A stretch of DNA of 32,322 nt from DATLAN01 sp035527455 (GTDB lineage: Bacteria; Planctomycetota; Planctomycetia; Pirellulales; Thermoguttaceae), in contig DATLAN010000228.1 of NCBI GenBank assembly GCA_035527455.1, positions 1-32,322 on the forward strand, given 5' to 3'. Of this stretch, positions 23,819 to 30,405 are shown in pieces. Position 1 is the stretch's first letter. Each line of letters opens with the position of its first letter. The position numbers and the translations under genes are program-made. The notes beneath the pieces are model-generated. The model saw only the letters and a program-made list of their open reading frames with translations, was not told where the DNA came from and did not search any database.

Positions 23819-24757
23819 TCAGCGTTTTCCTGCCGACTTTACGGCGAGAAAGCGTTCTTCCGGCAGCTTGATCGACGTGATTCTCAGGCCGAACTTGTCG
23901 CCCACCTTAACGGCCTCGCCGGTGGCGATCAAGTGATCGCCCACGCCCAACTCGAGCATCTCTTCGCACGATTTCTCGAATTGGATGATCGACCCGGGGC
24001 CCAACTCGACGATTCGGCCCAGCGGCTGACGCTTCTCGGCCAGCGTCACCACGATCGGGACCTGGATCCGCAGCAGACTGCGAGTGTAGACGGGCAGGTC
24101 TCGCAGCCGGCTGGACGTTTTCGGCGCAGTTCTGGTCGGCCCCGCGGCCGGTGTGGGTGTGGCCGGCCCCGCGGCCGGTGTGGGTGTGGCCGCTGGTTGG
24201 GCGGCCGGCTGAGGCGTCGGCTCGGGAGCCGGTTCCGGCTTGGCGGACGCCGAGCCGAGTACCGCCGCCGGCTTGGGGACCGGCCAGACCACGTAAGCCG
24301 TGCCCTGCTTCCCTTCGGCCGACAAATCCAGAGGGACGAAATTCGCCCCATCACCGACCCCCCCGCGCCGCATGGCCCCGGTCAGGTTCTTCGCGCGGCC
24401 GGCTTTGAAATCCTCGGGCGTGAACTCCTCGGGCAGAAGGAGCATGCCCAACTCTTGAGCCAGCGTGTCCAGCTTGCTTTGTCCGGTGGGATCGGGATCG
24501 GCACACCAGTCGGGAACCAGGCCGGTCGCGTCCGGCAACAACACCAGTGCCCCCGAGTATCCCACCGTGAGGACGACGGCCAACCCCGGCCCCGAGAGGT
24601 CCTCGGGCAAGGCGCCCATGTCGATCGAGCCGGCTTCGCCCACCGAAAGCGCGATCTTCGTGCCCAACGCGCGGCGGAACCCCTCGGCCGCCTCCTGGGC
24701 CCCCGCTTCACAGGCAGCCACCACAGCGTCGACGATTTCCGAGGTGAAGTCGAGCAT
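23819..24757 (-). CDS. FliN/SpoA-domain protein, orphan
   Basis: The product has 312 residues. The C-terminal part (about 228-300) is a clear SpoA/FliN surface-presentation domain: QVPIVVTLAEKRQPLGRIVELGPGSIIQF, then HLIATGEAVKVGDKFGLRITSI. The N-terminal ~160 residues resemble a CheC/FliY-like alpha/beta region but lack a certain signature. Between them is a proline/alanine-rich linker (about 163-215) that contains a perfect 9-residue tandem duplication. SpoA domains build the cytoplasmic C-ring of flagella and type III secretion systems. No other flagellar gene is present nearby, so its system is unknown. The ATG at 24757 was preferred to 24790. Confidence 0.85.
   Translation of the reverse strand: MLDFTSEIVDAVVAACEAGAQEAAEGFRRALGTKIALSVGEAGSIDMGALPEDLSGPGLAVVLTVGYSGALVLLPDATGLVPDWCADPDPTGQSKLDTLAQELGMLLLPEEFTPEDFKAGRAKNLTGAMRRGGVGDGANFVPLDLSAEGKQGTAYVVWPVPKPAAVLGSASAKPEPAPEPTPQPAAQPAATPTPAAGPATPTPAAGPTRTAPKTSSRLRDLPVYTRSLLRIQVPIVVTLAEKRQPLGRIVELGPGSIIQFEKSCEEMLELGVGDHLIATGEAVKVGDKFGLRITSIKLPEERFLAVKSAGKR
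24137..24190 (-). repeat. 27-bp perfect tandem duplication inside the FliN-like linker
   Basis: Two adjacent 27-bp copies encode the same nine residues, ATPTPAAGP, twice (residues 190-207). The repeat is in frame, and the DNA copies look identical, so it is recent or prone to slippage. It lies in the disordered linker, so length change should be tolerated. Confidence 0.8.
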
Positions 24758-24950
24758 TGCAGTACTTATGGGGGGTGATATTGGTGGCACTTGCCTTGAT
24801 CAGGTGCAAGTGGTCGACCACGTTGTCTCGTAATATCGGGAACCCAGCCCGCAAACTTTGCCCAGATATGGTAATCAATCAGTCCTGAAGCCCGTGGAGC
24901 CGAGGTTGCGGGACGCCATCTTGAAAAGAGGGGGTTTGCGGGTTTCGGGA

Positions 24951-25041
24951 AATATCGAATATCGAACAAGGAATATCGAATGACGAAGGCAGATGAGAAT
25001 TGCCAACTTCCTTCGCTATTCGACATTCCTTGTTCGATATT
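24951..25041. repeat. Heptamer-phased inverted repeat (site H5)
   Basis: The left arm has heptamers AATATCG at 24951 and 24958, AACAAGG at 24965, AATATCG at 24972, AATGACG at 24979 and AAGGCAG at 24986. The right arm, in reverse complement, reads AATATCG (25035-25041), AACAAGG (25028-25034), AATGTCG (25021-25027), AATAGCG (25014-25020) and AAGGAAG (25007-25013). The arms match unit for unit over 35 bp around a 14-base spacer. Both the 7-bp phase and the inverted symmetry are directly visible. Confidence 0.8.
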
Positions 25042-25105
25042 CGAAAATGGGCACAGTCAGAAAGCGCCGAGACAAGTCGGCACGTCGGAGTCGTAGACCC
25101 GAGGC

Positions 25106-25393
25106 ATGGATACAAGCATCTTGCACGGAACTCGGGAGATCCCGAACTCGACCGGCGAACCATCCGACGCCGGTCCGGGCGGTGAAGGCCAAGGCCGCAC
25201 GACCGCCGTGTACGAGATCGGGAAGTCGGACGAGACCATAATAGCGAAGAAGTCGACGAACAAGGCAGCGCGAAATCATGAGCGAACCGGCGGAGTCGAT
25301 CGAGCCAAGGGTCTCGGCCAAAGGGAATCCTCGACAGCCGACCGCCCACACCGAAAAAACCAGGACAACACACCATCAACTGGCGAAGTTGGG
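25106..25393 (+). pseudogene. Probable remnant of a group II intron maturase leader
   Basis: The plus frame from ATG 25106 reads MDTSILHGTREIPNS, then GGEGQGRTTAVYEIGKSDE, IIAKKSTNKAA and VDRAKGLGQRES. This matches from memory the N-terminal leader of group II intron reverse transcriptase/maturases (pattern GK-x-EGRT...GKSD-x-x-I-x-x-K-x-x-NK...G-x-x-x-AKG-x-x-x-Q), which precedes the RT domain. The RT domain is absent: the antiporter 3' end begins at 25394, where RT sequence would start, so only a fragment remains. The open frame continues beyond 25393 only as antisense to the antiporter. Identification rests on a short, degenerate region and could be wrong. The surrounding minus-strand frames are typical spurious calls antisense to such leaders. 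Confidence 0.5.
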
Positions 25394-27058
25394 CTAGAGG
25401 AAGATCAACGTCGTGATCACCAGCAGCGGCAGCAGGATGCAGCAACTGTAGAGCATGTATCCGAAGAAGCTGGGCATGCGGATGCCCGACTTCTCGGCGA
25501 TCGCCCGGACCATGAAGTTCGGCCCGTTGCCGATATAGGTCATCGAGCCCATGAAGACCGCCCCCAAGCTGACGGCCACCAGCATGGGAACCGCGATGGT
25601 TCCCGCGGTGATCGGCAGAAGCTCGGTTCCGGGCGCCGCGGGCAGCGTCTTCGCCGTCGTGAAGAAGACCACGTAAGTCGGCGCGTTGTCCAGGAACGAC
25701 GAGAGCGTGCCGGTCATCCAGAAGAAGTGCATCGGGGCGTCGAACCCGGCCTTGGCGATCTCGGGGCCTTGCACGCCCAGGATCTGCAGCGGCGGCTGCA
25801 TGCAGATGAAGATTCCGAAGAACAACGCGGCCACTTCGATGATCGCGTGATAATTGAAGTTGTTCGCCCGGCGGACGGCTCGGCTGCCGAGGATCAGCGA
25901 CAGGGCCACCAATCCCAATTGGACGATCTCCCGCAGGTAAAGCCAGGGGTGCCAATCGGTGCCCGGAAACTTCATGCCGGGATCCAGCAGCGCCACCGAA
26001 AAGATCACGCCCAGCAGCAACGGCGCGTTGGGCCACAGGCCGGCGAGTCTGAGGTTCTTCACCAGCGCTTCGTCCCGGACGATGTCGCGTTCTTCTTCGT
26101 GCGGATAGCACCAGAAGTGGTCCCACGCGTAATAGATGCCGATCAAGCACGCGTTGACGAACAACCACGCCGGCCAGAGGCTGAACGTCCACAAGAACGG
26201 CACGCCGCGCAGGTAGCCCAAGAAGAGCGGCGGGTCGCCGATGGGCAACAAACAGCCGCCGCAGTTGCAGACCACGAAGATGAAGAAGATCACCGTGTGC
26301 TTGACGTGCTTTCGCTCGCTGTTGGTTTCCAGCAACGGGCGGATCAGCAGCATGGCCGCGCCGGTGGTGCCGATGAAACTGGCCAGAACACCCCCGGCGG
26401 CGATGAATGCCGTGTTGGTCAGCGGATGCGCCCGGAGGTCGCCCTCCAGCCGGATCCCGCCGCTGATCGTGTAGAGACTGAACAGCAGCATGATGAAAGG
26501 GATGTATTCGTTGAGGATGCCGTTGGCCAGCACGGTCCAGGCCAGCTTCAACCCGCCGTCGGTGTGACTCACCACGTCGTGGACGGGCCAGTGGGCTTCG
26601 ATCGGGCCGCCGTGGAGGAAAAGGTAGTACAAGAGCGTCAGGGCTCCCAACACGGCCGCCACGTAGAACCGGTGCAGATTGCTTTCCCACCAGTGCTCGG
26701 TCGCCGGGATCAACGGCAGCACGGCAATGGCCCCCAGCAGGAGTACGAATGGGGTGACCATCCAATAGTCCGGGTAGAGCTGCGCCCCCGCCTCGGCAGA
26801 TTCCTTCGCTTCGCGATCGCCGTGGGCGTCGTGTTTCGGCTCGGGCTGGACCGCTTGGCCCGCACCTTCCTCAGCCGCATGACCGCCGCCCGGCTCGGCC
26901 GCACGCTCGCCATGGGCTTCGGCCGCTTCGGCTACCATCCTGGCGCCTTCCTGCGGGGCCTGGAACAGGACCGCCGAGAGGGCATATCCCATCAAAACGA
27001 GTGCAATCACAGCGAGAAGCGGCTTGTCTGAGCCGTGAGAAGCGTGTGCGTGATCCAT
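25394..27058 (-). CDS. ArsB/NhaD-superfamily sodium:proton antiporter-like permease
   Basis: The product has 554 residues with about 12 TM segments. After a first TM (about 13-32) comes a long His/Glu/Ala-rich hydrophilic loop (about 34-95), then the permease core: NEYIPFIMLLFSLYTISGGI, SFIGTTGAAMLLIRPLL, CNCGGCLLPIGDPPLFLGYL, and near the C-terminus SSFLDNAPTYVVFF and GSMTYIGNGPNFMVRAIAE. Paired NAPT/GNGPN and GTTGA/GDPP half-repeats are typical of the ion-transporter (IT) superfamily, CitMHS_2/NhaD branch. Sodium/proton exchange is the usual annotation, and substrate is not provable here. The ATG at 27058 has AAAGGTGA upstream. An extension to 27097 is less likely. It is monocistronic, downstream of the 27059-27504 gap. 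Confidence 0.87.
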   Translation of the reverse strand: MDHAHASHGSDKPLLAVIALVLMGYALSAVLFQAPQEGARMVAEAAEAHGERAAEPGGGHAAEEGAGQAVQPEPKHDAHGDREAKESAEAGAQLYPDYWMVTPFVLLLGAIAVLPLIPATEHWWESNLHRFYVAAVLGALTLLYYLFLHGGPIEAHWPVHDVVSHTDGGLKLAWTVLANGILNEYIPFIMLLFSLYTISGGIRLEGDLRAHPLTNTAFIAAGGVLASFIGTTGAAMLLIRPLLETNSERKHVKHTVIFFIFVVCNCGGCLLPIGDPPLFLGYLRGVPFLWTFSLWPAWLFVNACLIGIYYAWDHFWCYPHEEERDIVRDEALVKNLRLAGLWPNAPLLLGVIFSVALLDPGMKFPGTDWHPWLYLREIVQLGLVALSLILGSRAVRRANNFNYHAIIEVAALFFGIFICMQPPLQILGVQGPEIAKAGFDAPMHFFWMTGTLSSFLDNAPTYVVFFTTAKTLPAAPGTELLPITAGTIAVPMLVAVSLGAVFMGSMTYIGNGPNFMVRAIAEKSGIRMPSFFGYMLYSCCILLPLLVITTLIFL

Positions 27059-27504
27059 GCTGGGTTTGTCACCTTTCGATCTGTCTGCCGTAAACACATA
27101 AATGAACGTGATTTCGCACCGAAAATCAAGTCCTTTGCAGAAACGCGCGATTCGACCTGCCGACCTAGCACACCCGGGCCTCGGCAGCGGTCGAGATGGG
27201 CCGCGTCGCCCCGCGAGTTTCCCGTTTTTCGCCTGAATCCTATATCTTTACTCTTCGTCCCCCTTTGCGCGGAACTGGATAAGTTCATCCCCTCAGTGGG
27301 CGGGCAACCACGTGGGGGCTCGCAAACCGAACCCAACCCTTTTCCGAGAAATGCTTGACATTTTTCGGAAAATCCGAATACTCAGGGAATACATGTCCAA
27401 CCTGAACTAGCGAGCTGGTGTTGGAATCGTCGGCATCTTGGAAGTTTTACCAGGCCTCGGCTCGCCGGTGGAAACGGAGATTCGAAAAGGGAAGGAGTAC
27501 CGTT
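27059..27504. other. Divergent intergenic region (antiporter / 71-aa gene)
   Basis: These 446 bases hold the upstream regions of the antiporter (minus) and the 71-aa gene (plus). A strong plus-strand promoter overlapping a palindrome lies at 27340-27382. The transcript then has about 115 bases of leader, containing a five-codon frame (ATG 27393). Nothing else was recognised between 27100 and 27340. Confidence 0.5.
27340..27382 (+). promoter_or_regulatory. Promoter with -35 box inside a palindromic operator-like site
   Basis: The -35 TTGACA (27355-27360, perfect) and -10 AATACT (27377-27382, four of six) are 16 bases apart. The -35 lies in the 9-base centre of an inverted repeat, TTTTCCGAGAAA (27340-27351) and TTTTTCGGAAAA (27361-27372), with one mismatch in 12. 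Such a placement suits a dimeric repressor that blocks polymerase. The likely target is the 71-aa gene at 27505. The regulator is unknown. Confidence 0.55.
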
Positions 27505-27720
27505 GTGCCGAGGTCTGTGCTGGAAGCGATCAAGATGGGTTTTTGGGACTTCGAGCCGCCGGAGGTCGACTGCAACGAGTTCGATGCGGCCGACGCCATG
27601 CCCGGGACCAAAGAGAAGCTGAGGATCATGGCTCGGCGCGTCGAGCATGGGCTGCCGCTGTGGCACTCGGACGACCGAAACGATGTGGAAGATCCGCCCC
27701 CGGTCGGCAAACCGCGTTGA
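27505..27720 (+). CDS. Conserved small protein (71 aa), function unknown
   Basis: The start is a GTG at 27505, fixed by a strong Shine-Dalgarno sequence, GGGAAGGAGT, seven bases upstream. The product begins VPRSVLEAIKMGFWDFEPPE, then DAMPGTKEKLRIMARRVEHGLPLWHSDDR. This short MGxWDFEPPEV...MPGTxEKL...LPLWH pattern is familiar from planctomycete hypothetical proteins. It has no signal peptide, TM segment or known domain. It has its own strong promoter with a palindromic site (27340-27382). It converges on the next minus-strand gene with a two-base gap. No function is claimed. Confidence 0.75.
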   Translation: MPRSVLEAIKMGFWDFEPPEVDCNEFDAADAMPGTKEKLRIMARRVEHGLPLWHSDDRNDVEDPPPVGKPR

Positions 27721-27722
27721 TC

Positions 27723-28355
27723 TCAGCGACGCCGCCACAGATCCTGCAGTTCCATCGAGCCCAGTGCCGACCAGTATTCGGCCAGCTTGCGCCGCACCCA
27801 CTGCACCTTGACCTCGCGCAGGAATTGCTCGATCTGCCAGGTGGGGGGTGAGCCCGGCTGGGTTTTCCAGCTTTCCACCTGGCCGGCGAGAACCTTCAAC
27901 AGCCCCCCTCTTCCGAAGGACTCCGCGGCAGGGCGGATCGTGTCTACCCCGCGGAACACGCCGATCGTGTCGATGAATCGATCGATGTACTCGGCCCGCT
28001 CGCTGGGCGCCAACTCGAAATAAAGAGTCGTCTTCTCGATCAGCCACGGCTCGATCAGCACCAGCACGTTGTCCCAGACCCGCTGCCGGCGCGATTCGTC
28101 CAACCGCTCGGCCAACGATTGCCAGTCGATCCCGTCACCTCGGCCGAACTCCTCTTCCAAACGCAGCCCCAAGGTCCGCTGCAAATCGACCGATTCGGTG
28201 CTCAAGTCCCGCACCGCCAACCAGCGGAGGAGTTGGTCGCGGTCGGCCACGGTCGGGTGGGGGAGCCGTGTCTTCAACGCCACCACCACACCACCGGCCG
28301 CCGCCAGCAAGACGACCAACAACAATGTGGTCAGGATTCCACGAGGACTTCGCAT
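27723..28355 (-). CDS. Membrane-anchored protein of unknown function
   Basis: The product has 210 residues. One N-terminal TM anchor (about 6-28, ILTTLLLVVLLAAAGGVVVAL) is followed by a mainly helical, charged domain: DRDQLLRWLAVRDLSTESVDLQRTLGLRLEEEFG, then WLIEKTTLYFELAPSERAEYIDRFIDTI, and a C-terminal VQWVRRKLAEYWSAL. It is probably a membrane-bound cytoplasmic or periplasmic domain. I do not recognise the family. The ATG at 28355 was chosen because the anchor starts right after it. An upstream in-frame ATG (28457) would add 34 atypical residues. No Shine-Dalgarno sequence is obvious. Its stop is two bases from that of the converging 71-aa gene. Confidence 0.72.
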   Translation of the reverse strand: MRSPRGILTTLLLVVLLAAAGGVVVALKTRLPHPTVADRDQLLRWLAVRDLSTESVDLQRTLGLRLEEEFGRGDGIDWQSLAERLDESRRQRVWDNVLVLIEPWLIEKTTLYFELAPSERAEYIDRFIDTIGVFRGVDTIRPAAESFGRGGLLKVLAGQVESWKTQPGSPPTWQIEQFLREVKVQWVRRKLAEYWSALGSMELQDLWRRR

Positions 28356-28524
28356 ATAGTTACCATGGGGGGTAGCCCGAGGAGTAGCATATATCCTATA
28401 CTGCCAGGTCTGCTGCGCATAGGGCGCGGGCCCAATGGATACGCCACACGACGGCATGTCCGACTATTCGACAAGTAGCCGGGGTTCTTGATATTGCCAA
28501 CGCTTCTTGCCCGACATTTTGTTA

Positions 28525-28530
28525 TATAAT
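28525..28530 (+). promoter_or_regulatory. TATAAT -10 element for the BrnT-like operon
   Basis: A perfect TATAAT lies in an AT-rich patch (28514-28538), 19 bases before the toxin start codon. No -35 with standard spacing is convincing: TTCTTG at 28504-28509 has a 15-base spacer. A short leader and autoregulation by the antitoxin would fit a toxin-antitoxin operon. Confidence 0.45.
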
Positions 28531-28548
28531 AAAATCTAGAGGTGGTCG

Positions 28549-28815
28549 ATGGAATTCCGGTGGAATGCCTGGAACGTCCGGCACATCAGCCACCACGGCA
28601 TCGTGCCGGAAGAGGCTGAGAAAGTGGTCCTCGGCGCCCGCCGACCATTTCCCCTTGCCAGAGAGGACGATAAGTGGCTTGTCTGGGGACGCGGGAATGG
28701 CGGTCGTTGGGTGCAAGTAGTCTATGTTCTCGATGACGACGATGTGGTCTTCGTGATTCACGCCCGACCGTTAACCGATCGAGAGAAGCACAGGCTGAGA
28801 AGGAAGACGAGATGA
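28549..28815 (+). CDS. BrnT-like toxin
   Basis: The product has 88 residues, the BrnT size. The pattern fits: FRWNAWNVRHISHHGIVPEEAE at the start (BrnT: F-x-W-D-x-x-K-x-x-x-N-x-x-K-H-G-V-x-F-x-E-A), WLVWGR..GRWVQVVYVL in the middle and HARPLTDREK at the end (BrnT: SAR-x-A-x-x-x-E). BrnT is a RelE-fold ribonuclease that inhibits translation. The N-terminal D-x-x-K of the family is degenerate here (NAWN). AGAGGTGG upstream supports the ATG at 28549. It overlaps the RHH antitoxin by four bases (ATGA), toxin first, as in brnTA. Confidence 0.75.
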   Translation: MEFRWNAWNVRHISHHGIVPEEAEKVVLGARRPFPLAREDDKWLVWGRGNGGRWVQVVYVLDDDDVVFVIHARPLTDREKHRLRRKTR

Positions 28816-29135
28816 GTGGCAGACCCCGTCAGAAGCCGGTTACGAAGATGACGGCCGATGAACTCGCCCGCGCCACTGCGGAATTCGACGAGGAACTCGT
28901 CATCGACTCGTTTGGGAAGCCCACTTCCAAACAACAGGCAAGACTGGAGCGAGCAAGAAGAAAGCGCGGGCGCCCAAGAGTGGGCGAAGGCGTGAAAGTC
29001 ATCTCGGTCAGTATTGAACGTGGATTGCTGGACAAGACCGATCGATTGGCCAAGAAGCTGAAAGTCCGCAGGGCGAAGATCATTTCTCGTGGCTTACGGG
29101 CCGTCCTGGATGAAGAAGTGACATTGGATTCCTGA
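28812..29135 (+). CDS. Ribbon-helix-helix antitoxin-like protein, partner of BrnT-like toxin
   Basis: The product has 107 residues. The C-terminal ~40 residues read as a ribbon-helix-helix DNA-binding unit: VISVSIERGLLDKTDRLAKKLKVRRAKIISRGLRAVLDE. The basic middle (SKQQARLERARRKRGRPRVG) and acidic DELARATAEFDEEL region could wrap the toxin. The order toxin then RHH antitoxin, and the 4-base overlap, match brnTA. It is somewhat longer than typical BrnA and starts SGRPRQKPVTKM, so it is a BrnA-like protein rather than a confirmed one. It should repress its own promoter (TATAAT at 28525). Confidence 0.75.
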   Translation: MSGRPRQKPVTKMTADELARATAEFDEELVIDSFGKPTSKQQARLERARRKRGRPRVGEGVKVISVSIERGLLDKTDRLAKKLKVRRAKIISRGLRAVLDEEVTLDS

Positions 29136-29219
29136 GACGGCTTGTACTCCTCTGAATTCGGTGCGTTTGGCTTCGATCATCACGGCGTCGGCGCGATTGT
29201 GGTTCAAGGTCATCGTGCA

Positions 29220-30248
29220 ATGACAAACTCGCCGCCGAAGCCGCTGAGAATCGGTACGCTTGTCATCGACCCGCCCGTGTTGCAGGCGCCGATGGCCGGG
29301 TTTACGAACTTCGCCTTCCGGCAGATCGTGCGCCGGTTCGGCGGGGCCGGCTTGTTGGCCACCGAAATGGTCAGCGCCCGCGGTTTCCTGCAAATCGACG
29401 CTCGTGGCGAAAAACTCTCCGAGCGGCTCTGGGGCGTTCGCGACGAACCGCGGCCGCTGGCCGTGCAGATTTGGGACAACGACCCCGAGGACCTGGCGGC
29501 GGTCGGGCGGCGGCTGGTCGGGGAGTTCGGCGTCAGCGTGGTCGACATCAACTTCGGCTGCCCGGTCAAGGCGGTCAGCCAGAGTGCCAAGAGTGGTTCG
29601 TATCTGTTGCGCGACCCGGCCCGCGTCGGACGGATCGTTGCCCGCGTGGTCGAGGCCTGTGACCCGGTCCCGGTGACGGCCAAGATCCGGCTGGGGATTT
29701 CGCGCGACTCGATCAACGCGATCGAGGTCGCCCGGGCGGTCGAGTCGGCCGGCGGAGCGGCGGTGACGGTCCATGGTCGCACGGCGGCCGACCGGTTTGC
29801 CGGAAAGGCCGATTGGCAGAAGATCGCCGAGATCAAGCCGCACCTGCATCGCATTCCGCTGATCGGCAACGGGGATTTGACCGCGCCGGAGTCGGTCGTG
29901 GAGGCGTTTCGCCGCTATGAAGTCGACGGGGTGATGATCGGCCGCGCGGCACTTGGCCGTCCGTGGCTGTTCCGCCAGGCACAGGCTGCCCTATGCGGCG
30001 AGCCGATCCCGCCGGAACCCACCTTGGCCGAGCAACGGCAACTGCTCCTGGACCACTTCAACCTGATCGTCGACCGTTTCGGGCCGACCAAGGGCACCAT
30101 CTTGATGCGCAAATACGCCTGCAACTACGCCCGATCCCGCCCCGGCGCCCGAGCGTTTCGCCGCCACGCAGCCACGGTTTCCACGCCGGAGGAGTTCGTT
30201 GCGGCGGTTGAGGAACATTTTCCGCGCGGAGCCGTAGAGGCAGGATAA
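29220..30248 (+). CDS. tRNA-dihydrouridine synthase, DusB-like
   Basis: The product has 342 residues, an FMN TIM-barrel enzyme that reduces uridines in tRNA. Motifs: PMAGFTNFAFR at 24-34, TEMVSARG, VVDINFGCPVKAV with catalytic C114, AKIRLG with FMN-binding K155, HGRT at 185-188, and GNGD at 216-219. Spacing and the GCPVKA form fit the DusB group. DusA and DusC are less alike, but assignment is not absolute. The ATG at 29220 was chosen because conserved sequence begins near RIGTLVIDPPV. An upstream extension to 29142 is possible but not conserved. No strong Shine-Dalgarno sequence is present. Neighbours: the BrnT-like pair upstream and a TPR protein downstream, all on the plus strand. Confidence 0.92.
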   Translation: MTNSPPKPLRIGTLVIDPPVLQAPMAGFTNFAFRQIVRRFGGAGLLATEMVSARGFLQIDARGEKLSERLWGVRDEPRPLAVQIWDNDPEDLAAVGRRLVGEFGVSVVDINFGCPVKAVSQSAKSGSYLLRDPARVGRIVARVVEACDPVPVTAKIRLGISRDSINAIEVARAVESAGGAAVTVHGRTAADRFAGKADWQKIAEIKPHLHRIPLIGNGDLTAPESVVEAFRRYEVDGVMIGRAALGRPWLFRQAQAALCGEPIPPEPTLAEQRQLLLDHFNLIVDRFGPTKGTILMRKYACNYARSRPGARAFRRHAATVSTPEEFVAAVEEHFPRGAVEAG

Positions 30249-30405
30249 TAGGCGAAACGGTCTGATTCTCTGTATCCAACGGTTCTTGGCAGATCGTTTG
30301 TGTTCCTCTATGATTCAGATGCTCAGCGAGAGGCTGCCAAGCCAGTGATGGTATCTCAATGGCCCCCGGCATAGTGCCCAGTGGAGATCCCAGGGAAAAC
30401 ACGCC

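Larger units (their letters stand above)
24758..25393. other. 636-base region without an intact gene: heptamer inverted repeat and intron-maturase remnant
   Basis: The gap lies between the antiporter 3' end and the FliN-like start (both minus). It contains a heptamer-phased inverted repeat at 24951-25041 and, on the plus strand from about 25106, a degraded group II intron maturase leader. Bases 24758-24945 show nothing recognisable apart from the presumed promoter of the FliN-like gene. Several 60-110-residue minus-strand frames here are antisense to the remnant. Confidence 0.6.

Noticed and set aside
25016..25351. 111-codon minus-strand frame in the gap before the antiporter
   Set aside because: It is antisense to the maturase-leader remnant, crosses the H5 repeat and has no ribosome site or family motif.
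25394..27031. Long plus-strand frame continuing from 25106 opposite the antiporter
   Set aside because: Beyond 25393 it is antisense to a clearly conserved permease. Only the first ~96 codons resemble a maturase leader.
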